Of a stretch of 16,988 nucleotides of DNA, positions 1-6,448 are shown piece by piece. This DNA comes from T3Sed10-241 sp036751905 (GTDB lineage: Bacteria; Bacteroidota; Bacteroidia; Flavobacteriales_D; Cryomorphaceae): assembly GCA_036751905.1 (NCBI GenBank), contig DAIOTP010000077.1, forward strand, positions 1 to 16,988. Direction: 5' to 3'. The notes under the pieces are model-generated. The model was not told where the DNA came from. It made no database searches and saw nothing but the letters and a program-made list of their open reading frames with translations. A program made the position numbers and the translations under genes. Within the stretch, counting starts at the first letter, position 1. Each line of letters opens with the position of its first letter.

Positions 1-133
1 TACCAAAATTGTCCTGTTCACCTCGCGGAAGGAACGCGTTGAGGGCAAAAAGAAAAGAGTTATTGTGGAAGAAGAGCTTACATTGAGCTACCCTGAAATA
101 AAACAAGCCAAACTTAAAATCAACTTCAAATAA
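1..133 (+). CDS. rimP: Ribosome maturation factor RimP, 3' end only
   Basis: This is the C-terminal 43 codons of a reading frame that enters from the left edge (frame starts at base 2) and stops with TAA at 131-133. The visible tail has a basic GKKKR stretch, then an acidic stretch (VEEEL) and a closing strand ending in KLKINFK. This is the usual end of the small C-terminal SH3-like domain of Bacteroidota RimP. RimP binds free 30S subunits and is needed for their late maturation. Identification leans on context: nusA begins 6 bp downstream and infB follows, the classic rimP-nusA-infB order. The short sequence alone would not be decisive. Confidence 0.8.
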   Translation, partial: TKIVLFTSRKERVEGKKKRVIVEEELTLSYPEIKQAKLKINFK

Positions 134-139
134 GCAGCC

Positions 140-1375
140 ATGAGCAATATCAATTTGTTCGAATCATTCGCTGAGTTCAAGGATTTTAAAAACATTGACC
201 GCGAAACCATGATGCGCATCCTCGAGGATGTGTTTCGCAGCATGCTGATCAAAAAGCATGGTACCGATGAAAATTTTGACATCATCATCAACCCTGACGA
301 GGGCGACCTTGAGATATGGCGCAACCGCGAAATTGTACATGATGGAGAGGTGGAAGATGAAAATACCCAAATCGCCTACTCTGAAGCCATCAAAATAGAA
401 CCGGACTTTGAGGTTGGCGAAGAAGCTACAGAGGCCATCAAGCTCGATCACTTTGGCCGCAGGTCGATCCTCTCGATGAGGCAAAACCTTGTTTCTAAAA
501 TCATAGAACTCGAAAAGGACAGCCTGTACAAAAAGTACAGCGAGCGGGTAGGTGAAATCATCACCGGCGAAGTGTACCAGGTGTGGAAGCGCGAAGTATT
601 GCTGCTCGATGATGAAGGCAATGAGCTTATTCTGCCCAAATCGGAGCAGATACCAAGTGATTACTTCAAGAAGGGCGACAGTGTGCGGGCCGTGGTAGCC
701 AAGGTAGAAATGCGCAACAACAGCCCTGTGGTGATCCTTTCGCGTACGGCACCAGAATTCCTGGAGCGTTTGTTCGAGTTGGAAGTACCTGAAGTATTCG
801 ACGGACTCATCACCATCAAGAAAATTGTACGTGTACCCGGCGAGCGGGCGAAGGTAGCCGTAGAAAGTTATGATGACCGCATCGATCCTGTAGGCGCATG
901 TGTAGGAATGAAGGGCTCACGCATACACAGCATCGTTCGTGAGTTAAAAAATGAGAATATTGACGTTATCAATTTTACGAACAACCAACAGTTGCTCATC
1001 TCACGTGCCCTGAGTCCAGCCAAAATTACCAACATCAAACTTGATGAAAAAGGTGGCAAAGCGGAAGTCTTTTTGAAACCTGACCAGGTGTCGCTTGCCA
1101 TTGGCAAAGGAGGTCATAACATAAAGCTGGCGAGCAAATTAACCGGTTATGACATCGATGTGTACCGTGAAACCGATACAGACGACGAAGATGTTGATTT
1201 GGAAGAGTTTGCAGATGAAATCGATGGTTGGATCATCGATGAACTCAAAGCAGTAGGGCTTGACACCGCACGCAGTGTGCTGGAGTTGAACAAAGCTGAT
1301 TTGGTGTCACGTACCGACCTTGAAGAAGAGACCATTGAGGAGATTTTTAAAATATTACGCGAAGAGCTTGAATAA
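140..1375 (+). CDS. nusA: Transcription termination/antitermination factor NusA
   Basis: NusA binds RNA polymerase and nascent RNA, modulating pausing, intrinsic termination and antitermination. The 411-residue protein has the standard order. The RNA polymerase-binding N-terminal domain covers about 1-125. An S1 domain covers about 133-200 (begins GEIITGEVYQV). Two KH domains follow. KH1 has its GxxG loop at G256-M-K-G259, and KH2 has G322-K-G-G325 within the family signature AIGKGGHNIKLA. After KH2 comes a short acidic segment (about 350-362) and one C-terminal helical repeat (about 365-411). There is no second acidic repeat like the long E. coli form, which is normal outside the Gammaproteobacteria. 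The ATG at 140 is 6 bp after the rimP stop, so the two are probably co-transcribed. No oddities were seen. Confidence 0.97.
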   Translation: MSNINLFESFAEFKDFKNIDRETMMRILEDVFRSMLIKKHGTDENFDIIINPDEGDLEIWRNREIVHDGEVEDENTQIAYSEAIKIEPDFEVGEEATEAIKLDHFGRRSILSMRQNLVSKIIELEKDSLYKKYSERVGEIITGEVYQVWKREVLLLDDEGNELILPKSEQIPSDYFKKGDSVRAVVAKVEMRNNSPVVILSRTAPEFLERLFELEVPEVFDGLITIKKIVRVPGERAKVAVESYDDRIDPVGACVGMKGSRIHSIVRELKNENIDVINFTNNQQLLISRALSPAKITNIKLDEKGGKAEVFLKPDQVSLAIGKGGHNIKLASKLTGYDIDVYRETDTDDEDVDLEEFADEIDGWIIDELKAVGLDTARSVLELNKADLVSRTDLEEETIEEIFKILREELE

Positions 1376-1396
1376 AAGCATGTGTAGCTAATTTCA

Positions 1397-1404
1397 TACT
1401 TTCG
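1397..1404 (+). promoter_or_regulatory. Possible internal -7 box ahead of infB
   Basis: The 47-bp nusA-infB gap contains TACTTTCG, one mismatch from the Bacteroidota -7 consensus TAnnTTTG, placed 18 bp before the infB ATG. No TTG (-33 element) lies 17-23 bp upstream. If real, it would give infB an extra transcript with a very short leader, on top of readthrough from rimP-nusA. Weak support. Confidence 0.3.
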
Positions 1405-1422
1405 CACCACGAAAAAACTTGT

Positions 1423-4236
1423 ATGCCCGGTAAATCAGCACCTGTACGATTAAGCAAAGCCGCCAAAGAATTCAATGTAGGTTTAACCACGATTGTGGAC
1501 TATCTTAAGTCAAAAGGTATTGAGATTGAAAGCAATCCCAATTCCAAAATTGATAACAAGGCTTACGAAATTCTTCAGGAGGAATTCCTTGACTCAAAGA
1601 AGCTCAAGGAAAAAGCGCAGAAAGTAGGGGTACGTACGGGCAAACGGGAGACTGTGACGCTTGAAAAAGACCGTCCGGCACCTGAACCCAAGGCAGAGGA
1701 AGAGGATGCGATTCTTATCAAAAATGTTCAAGGAAGTGCTGAGGATGAAGTGATAAAGCCTAGGGTAGAAAAGAAGCAAGGCTTGAATATTTTGGGCAAA
1801 ATCGACTTGAATAAGCCGAGGAAGCCCGAGCCAAAGCCGGCCGAACCCGCAGCCGTTGTCGAGCCCAGCCCAGCACCCACTCCACCACCAGCACCAGCAC
1901 CAACGCCTGATCCCACACCTACACCGGTGGAAGCACCCGAAGTGGTGCAAAAAGAAGAGCCGACTCAAGCGCCCGTTGAAGCTGAAAAACCAACGGCTGC
2001 TGAGCCAAGTCCTGCGCCTGTTGAAGAAAAAAAACCGGAAGACGCTGCGCGGGTAGAGAAAGCCCCCGAAATTGAAACCATCCGCACCAACTTCGAAAAG
2101 CTTGCAGGCCTCACCGTGGTAGGGCGTATTGAACTGCCTGAGAAGCGCAAGAAGCCGGTGATGAGCACCGACCCTGAAACAGAAACGCAGAAAGGCAAAC
2201 GCAAACGCAAGCGGATTATCGCCAAACCTGAAGCTCCATCCACCACCGGTGGGCAGCAACGGCCAGGCAATAAACCCCAAGACAATAGGAAGCCCAAAGG
2301 GAAGCCAACCAATACCAATGCGCGGCAGGAAGTAAGCCAGGAGGATATTGACCGCGAATTGAAACAAACACTGGCCAAGCTCAGTGGGGCAGGTACACAG
2401 AAAGGCAAAGGTGCAAAAATGAGAAGGCAACGCCGTGATGACCACAGGTCACGCGCGGAGGAGTTGTCGGCGCAAGAGGAGATGGAGTCGACTGTACTCC
2501 GACTTACAGAATTTGTAACGGTCAGTGACCTTGCCAACTTGATGACTGTCAGCGTTACCGAGGTTATCTCTGCCTGCATGAGTTTGGGTATCATGGCCTC
2601 CATTAACCAGCGGCTCGATGCGGAAACGATTACGATCGTAGCCGAGGAATTCGGTTACACCGTAGAATTCACAAGTGCTGAGCTGCAAGAAGCTATTCCG
2701 GTCCAAGAAGACGAACCGCTGCAATTGCAAACACGTGCTCCAATCGTTACAGTAATGGGCCACGTTGACCATGGAAAAACTTCCCTCCTTGATCATTTGC
2801 GGAAGGAAAACGTGATGGCAGGAGAAGCTGGAGGTATCACCCAGCACATTGGGGCATACAGTGTAAAAGTCAATGACCGGACCATCACTTTCCTGGATAC
2901 ACCAGGTCACGAAGCCTTTACGGCCATGCGTGCCCGGGGTGCGCAGGTTACTGACTTGGCAATCATTGTAGTCGCTGCTGATGATGATGTAATGCCCCAG
3001 ACCAAGGAAGCCATCAACCATGCTCAGGCCGCCGGGATTCCTATGGTTTTTGCCATCAACAAAATTGATAAACCCAACGCCAATCCGGAGAAAATTAAGG
3101 AGCAATTGGCGGGGATGAATATCCTCGTGGAAGATTGGGGAGGCAAGTACCAAAGCCAGGAAATCTCAGCCAAGTTTGGCAACAATGTGGACTTATTGCT
3201 CGAGAAAGTACTTTTAGAAGCTGATCTCCTTGATCTTAAGGCCAATCCTGACAAGCGGGCACTGGGAACCGTTATTGAATCGAGTCTCGATAAAGGCCGA
3301 GGCTACGTTACCACATTGTTGGTGGAGGCTGGAACCATGCGCATAGGCGATGTGGTTTTGGCAGGTCACTATACCGGAAGGGTCAAGGCTATGTTCAATG
3401 AACTCGGCAAAGAGGTAAAGGAAGTTGGTCCTTCTCAGCCCGTATCCATGTTGGGACTCAGTGGAGCCCCCAATGCCGGCGACAAATTCAATGTGCTTCA
3501 GGATGAGCGTGAAGCACGCACGATTGCTGCCAAAAGAGAACAGCTTCAACGCGAACAAGGAGTACGTGCACGCAAGCATGTGACCCTCGATGAAATTGGA
3601 CGCCGTATTGCGATAGGCGACTTTAAAGAACTCAACATAATCCTCAAAGGGGATGTCGATGGCTCCGTGGAAGCACTTGCCGACTCTATGCAAAAACTGA
3701 GTACGGACAAGATTCAGGTGAATGTCATTCACAAAGCCGTGGGACAAATTACCGAAAGCGACGTGCTATTGGCCACTGCTTCCGATGCCATTATTGTAGG
3801 ATTTCAGGTACGTCCTTCAGGGGGTGCCCGCCGCCTTGCCGAAAAAGAAGAGATACAGATCAAACTTTATTCAGTGATCTATGCCGCCATTGACGAAGTA
3901 CGCGACGCCATGGAGGGTATGCTCAGTGCCAAAATCGAAGAGCGCATCGTTGGAAATGCTGAGGTGAGGGATGTATTCAAAATTTCGAAAGTAGGTACCG
4001 TTGCAGGTTGTTTTGTTACAGATGGAAAGATCAACCGCAACTCCAAAATTCGTTTGATCCGCGATGGCATCGTAGTTTATTCCGGCAGCCTTGGCAGCCT
4101 CAAGCGCTTTAAGGACGATGTGAAAGAAGTGAACAAAGGCTACGAATGCGGATTGAATATCGATAAATTCAACGACATCAAGGTAGGCGACATCCTGGAG
4201 GCCTATGAAGAATACGAAGTAAAGCAAACCCTGTAA
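1423..4236 (+). CDS. infB: Translation initiation factor IF-2
   Basis: IF-2 is the GTPase that brings fMet-tRNA to the 30S subunit and drives 50S joining. The 937-residue protein starts with an IF2_N helical module (about 4-55). A long charged, Pro/Ala-rich disordered linker follows (about 90-340); residues 148-168 are almost pure P/A/T. A second N-terminal module is at about 355-425, and then the conserved core. All G motifs are intact: G1 GHVDHGKT at 446-453, G2 GGIT from about 470, G3 DTPGH at 492-496, G4 NKID at 546-549 and G5 SAK at 582-584. The beta-barrel domain II, domain III and the C-terminal fMet-tRNA-binding barrel run to the end. The size matches the long-linker IF-2 usual in Bacteroidota. 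The ATG at 1423 begins directly at the conserved N-terminal module. Confidence 0.98.
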   Translation: MPGKSAPVRLSKAAKEFNVGLTTIVDYLKSKGIEIESNPNSKIDNKAYEILQEEFLDSKKLKEKAQKVGVRTGKRETVTLEKDRPAPEPKAEEEDAILIKNVQGSAEDEVIKPRVEKKQGLNILGKIDLNKPRKPEPKPAEPAAVVEPSPAPTPPPAPAPTPDPTPTPVEAPEVVQKEEPTQAPVEAEKPTAAEPSPAPVEEKKPEDAARVEKAPEIETIRTNFEKLAGLTVVGRIELPEKRKKPVMSTDPETETQKGKRKRKRIIAKPEAPSTTGGQQRPGNKPQDNRKPKGKPTNTNARQEVSQEDIDRELKQTLAKLSGAGTQKGKGAKMRRQRRDDHRSRAEELSAQEEMESTVLRLTEFVTVSDLANLMTVSVTEVISACMSLGIMASINQRLDAETITIVAEEFGYTVEFTSAELQEAIPVQEDEPLQLQTRAPIVTVMGHVDHGKTSLLDHLRKENVMAGEAGGITQHIGAYSVKVNDRTITFLDTPGHEAFTAMRARGAQVTDLAIIVVAADDDVMPQTKEAINHAQAAGIPMVFAINKIDKPNANPEKIKEQLAGMNILVEDWGGKYQSQEISAKFGNNVDLLLEKVLLEADLLDLKANPDKRALGTVIESSLDKGRGYVTTLLVEAGTMRIGDVVLAGHYTGRVKAMFNELGKEVKEVGPSQPVSMLGLSGAPNAGDKFNVLQDEREARTIAAKREQLQREQGVRARKHVTLDEIGRRIAIGDFKELNIILKGDVDGSVEALADSMQKLSTDKIQVNVIHKAVGQITESDVLLATASDAIIVGFQVRPSGGARRLAEKEEIQIKLYSVIYAAIDEVRDAMEGMLSAKIEERIVGNAEVRDVFKISKVGTVAGCFVTDGKINRNSKIRLIRDGIVVYSGSLGSLKRFKDDVKEVNKGYECGLNIDKFNDIKVGDILEAYEEYEVKQTL

Positions 4237-4246
4237 ATTGGGTTTC

Positions 4247-4298
4247 AAGCGCTGTCGACCTTGAATTCCAGGCCTGAATCTTTTTTAGCTCAGCGCTT
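4247..4298. terminator. Inverted repeat between convergent genes, possible bidirectional terminator
   Basis: A perfect 8-bp inverted repeat, AAGCGCTG (4247-4254) and CAGCGCTT (4291-4298), sits between the infB stop (10 bp away) and the stop of the minus-strand SPOR gene (2 bp away). The 36-nt loop is long but contains CAGGCCTG (4269-4276) and a run of six T (4281-4286). On the plus strand the right arm runs into a T-rich tract. On the minus strand no T tract follows. The position between converging genes supports a terminator role; the long loop argues for caution. Confidence 0.4.
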
Positions 4299-4300
4299 TC

Positions 4301-4873
4301 TTATTCTTTGCTGATCTTATCTGTTTGCTGCTCCGCCCTCAAGGGTGGAAGTTCTATCTCGTCTTTTACGATGTAGCAACCGGGAAAATCTCGTTCTATT
4401 GCTTTTTTGAACTCCTCGGAGTCCAGCTTGCTTCGAAAATCGCCCGCCCTCAACCGAAAATTAGGTGCAAGGTAGCTGATGTAAGCCCCTGTATTTGGAT
4501 ATTTTATGACAAATTCATTGCGTACTTTCTGGGCTTCGTCGCGTTTTCCAAAAAATAATTGAACGCGGTATCCCTCCATGGGTGAAGGGTGTGCTTTGCG
4601 CATTGAATCCAGAAAGGCAATACGCTCATCTTGTTTAAAATTAATTTGCCCGGCAGGATTGCCTTGTTCATACTTTGCTTGCGGGCTGATAAACCTTTCC
4701 GCTCTTGCAGGGGCATCATACCTTTGGTCTATCTGTGTTTTTTCTGTTGCATTGGCTCGGCTTCCCGGTTTATATAAGCGCCAATCACTGTCTTCCTGTG
4801 CACACAGTGTAGATGAGGTCAGGTACAATAGCAGAAGTAAGGGCCCAGTGAAAATTAGACTCGTGTTGTGCAT
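4301..4873 (-). CDS. Secreted SPOR-domain protein
   Basis: This 190-residue protein is predicted to be exported and to contact the cell wall. It has a signal peptide at about 1-25 (hydrophobic FTGPLLLLLYLTSS, probable cleavage after CA before QED). A polar, probably flexible middle follows (about 26-98), then a C-terminal SPOR-like domain (about 101-172) beginning GYRVQLFFGKRDEA and containing APNFRLRAGDF and FPGCYIVKDEI. SPOR domains generally bind denuded peptidoglycan glycan strands; the specific role here is unknown. The frame stays open to an ATG at 4919-4921, but that codon lies inside the predicted promoter. The start at 4873, or the in-frame ATG at 4886-4888, is therefore preferred. 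The gene is convergent with infB and divergent from actA. Small SPOR proteins beside infB are, to my recollection, common in Bacteroidota. Confidence 0.85.
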   Translation of the reverse strand: MHNTSLIFTGPLLLLLYLTSSTLCAQEDSDWRLYKPGSRANATEKTQIDQRYDAPARAERFISPQAKYEQGNPAGQINFKQDERIAFLDSMRKAHPSPMEGYRVQLFFGKRDEAQKVRNEFVIKYPNTGAYISYLAPNFRLRAGDFRSKLDSEEFKKAIERDFPGCYIVKDEIELPPLRAEQQTDKISKE

Positions 4874-4893
4874 CGTCGGGGGGTGCATTTGTT

Positions 4894-4935
4894 CAAAGGT
4901 ATTTGGACAAAGGTATTGCAAATTTCATGCAGCAA
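4894..4935 (-). promoter_or_regulatory. Tandem duplicated promoters for the SPOR gene
   Basis: Read on the minus strand, two copies of the -7 box TACCTTTG (plus coordinates 4908-4915 and 4894-4901) lie 14 bp apart. Each matches the Bacteroidota consensus TAnnTTTG. Each also has a TTG -33 element exactly 17 nt upstream (4933-4935 and 4919-4921). The downstream copy would start transcription near 4888-4890, about 15-17 nt before the ATG at 4873. These are the best matched promoters in the window. Confidence 0.65.
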
Positions 4936-5062
4936 TTTTTGATCAGGTTACCATATTTTCCAAACCGTTGTGAGCGAAATATTTCCAACAAATCCATTTT
5001 TTACATTTCTCGTTATTAAGAATTGTTCTAAATTATTTTTGAATCTGACAATTTCGTGACAT

Positions 5063-5076
5063 TTAACCTGTGTTAA
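5063..5076. promoter_or_regulatory. CRP/FNR-like inverted repeat upstream of actA
   Basis: TTAAC-N4-GTTAA is a perfect 5-4-5 inverted repeat, the half-site spacing used by CRP/FNR-family regulators (compare TTGAT-N4-ATCAA for FNR). Its centre is about 24 bp upstream of the actA -7 box, where a -33 element would normally lie. Binding by such a regulator is inference. A chance palindrome is possible in this AT-rich gap. Confidence 0.35.
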
Positions 5077-5089
5077 GTCGCCTTTGTGT

Positions 5090-5097
5090 TATTTTTG
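5090..5097 (+). promoter_or_regulatory. -7 promoter box for the act-cox operon
   Basis: TATTTTTG matches the Bacteroidota -7 consensus TAnnTTTG in full and lies 40 bp before the actA ATG, giving a leader of roughly 35 nt. An identical octamer lies at 5034-5041 and may be a second start. Neither has a TTG element at the usual 17-23 bp. This suggests a weak or activator-dependent promoter. The rest of the 216-bp gap (4922-5137) shows no ORF or RNA gene. Confidence 0.5.
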
Positions 5098-5137
5098 CCC
5101 CCAAAATTTAGGACATAGTCCAAAACAATAAGAGTGT

Positions 5138-6427
5138 ATGGCTTATCACTTAAGAAATTTACCGCATGCCCTGAAAACCCTCGCCTTCCTTTGTATGGTG
5201 TTGGGTGTGAGCAGTGCTATGGAGTTGCATGCGCAAGATGGAGAGAAGCTTTTCAGACAGAATTGCTCATCATGCCATCGTATAGATCAGAACATGACGG
5301 GACCCGCCCTCAAAGGCACCCGCGAGCGTTGGGCAGGCAAAGAAGAGCTGCTCTACAAATGGATTAAGAATCCTGCAGCCGTTGCTGACATGGGCGATCC
5401 CTATGTAAATGCGCTTCTTTCAGAATGGATGCCACGCGCTGGCCTGATGAACGCACAGGCTGTGAGCGATGACGAAATCACAGCGATACTCGATTACATC
5501 GATGCATGGGAGCCACCAGTGCCAGCAACTGCAAGTACTGATGCAGTGCAAACAGTAGCCACAGGTGATGGCAGCATCTCCTCCACGTGGTTGCTCATTG
5601 TGGTCTTCATCCTACTCATATTGATATTCTCTCTTTGGGGTGTAAAGTCCTCGCTCAACAAATTGCAAATTGCCATTGCTGAGTCAGAAGGCCAGGAATT
5701 AGAACCTGCGCTTTCCTTTGGGCAAAAAGCAAAAATATTCGTTTGGGAGAACAAGGTCTTCGTATCCATAGCGGGAATATTTGTTCTTGTTTATTTCGTC
5801 ACCCTCGGATGGGATTCACTTTTGGGGGTAGGTGTATACACAGGCTACACACCCGATCAGCCTATCAAATTTAGCCACAAGCTACACGCCGGCGAGAACG
5901 GAGTAGCTTGTGTATATTGCCACCACAGTGCTACCAAAAGCAAGCACGCTGGTATTCCCTCCACCAATATATGCATGAACTGCCACAAAGCCATCAACCA
6001 AGGGCGCAGCGAAGAGGGAACAAAAGACATTCAAAAAATATACGCAGCAGTAGGCTGGGACCAGGACCGTCAGGAATACACCGGTGAGGAAAACCCGATT
6101 CAATGGGTGAAAGTGCACAACCTCCCTGACCATGCTTACTTCAATCACGCACAACATTATACGGTTGGACAGATTGAATGCCAGGAGTGCCACGGACAAA
6201 TTCAGGAGGATTATACCGTTGCTGGGCAGTACTCTCCCCTTACCATGGGTTGGTGCATCAACTGCCACAATGAAACTGCTGTGAAAATGGATGGCAACGG
6301 ATATTACGACGAAGTTCACCGAAGACTTGTGGACAACAACAAAGAAGAACTGAAAAAATACCTGGAAGATGGTACCATCACTGCCCGTGAATTGGGTGGA
6401 TGGGAATGTTCAAAATGTCACTACTAA
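5138..6427 (+). CDS. actA: ACIII subunit ActA, multihaem cytochrome c with N-terminal monohaem domain
   Basis: This is the electron-output cytochrome of alternative complex III, located on the periplasmic side. The 429-residue protein starts with a signal-like segment (1-32). A class I-type cytochrome c domain follows, with haem motif C43-SSC-H47 and a likely axial Met at M98 or M104. Two transmembrane helices follow (about 150-168 and 208-226). The classical ActA multihaem domain has five CxxCH motifs, at C258, C279, C348, C373 and C424. The last haem His (H428) is the penultimate residue of the protein. Six haem-c sites are therefore encoded, against five in the short ActA of Rhodothermus marinus. 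It is the first gene of the operon, 21 bp before actB. The ATG at 5138 gives the complete export signal. Confidence 0.95.
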   Translation: MAYHLRNLPHALKTLAFLCMVLGVSSAMELHAQDGEKLFRQNCSSCHRIDQNMTGPALKGTRERWAGKEELLYKWIKNPAAVADMGDPYVNALLSEWMPRAGLMNAQAVSDDEITAILDYIDAWEPPVPATASTDAVQTVATGDGSISSTWLLIVVFILLILIFSLWGVKSSLNKLQIAIAESEGQELEPALSFGQKAKIFVWENKVFVSIAGIFVLVYFVTLGWDSLLGVGVYTGYTPDQPIKFSHKLHAGENGVACVYCHHSATKSKHAGIPSTNICMNCHKAINQGRSEEGTKDIQKIYAAVGWDQDRQEYTGEENPIQWVKVHNLPDHAYFNHAQHYTVGQIECQECHGQIQEDYTVAGQYSPLTMGWCINCHNETAVKMDGNGYYDEVHRRLVDNNKEELKKYLEDGTITARELGGWECSKCHY

Positions 6428-6448
6428 GCGCAACGCTATAAGCACACC

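Noticed and set aside
1864..1926. Pro/Ala/Thr-rich degenerate repeat resembling a tandem repeat
   Set aside because: It is the usual low-complexity linker of long IF-2 proteins; the DNA units are irregular and there is no true tandem array.
1594..2445. Long minus-strand open frame opposite the infB linker, rich in Phe/Arg/Trp/Leu
   Set aside because: It is antisense to the low-complexity linker of IF-2, where biased codons remove stops on the other strand. It has no recognisable domain.
2449..3153. Minus-strand open frame of 234 codons opposite the IF-2 GTPase domain
   Set aside because: It lies wholly antisense to a strongly conserved domain, and its translation resembles no family I recognise.
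4578..4973. Plus-strand open frame of 131 codons antisense to the SPOR gene
   Set aside because: It covers the SPOR coding region and its promoters. The minus-strand frame has a signal peptide and a clear SPOR domain, so the plus-strand one is a shadow.
4976..4985. Perfect 10-bp palindrome GAAATATTTC in the SPOR-actA gap
   Set aside because: It is short and AT-only in the centre, in an AT-rich gap where such palindromes arise by chance. It does not line up with any promoter box.
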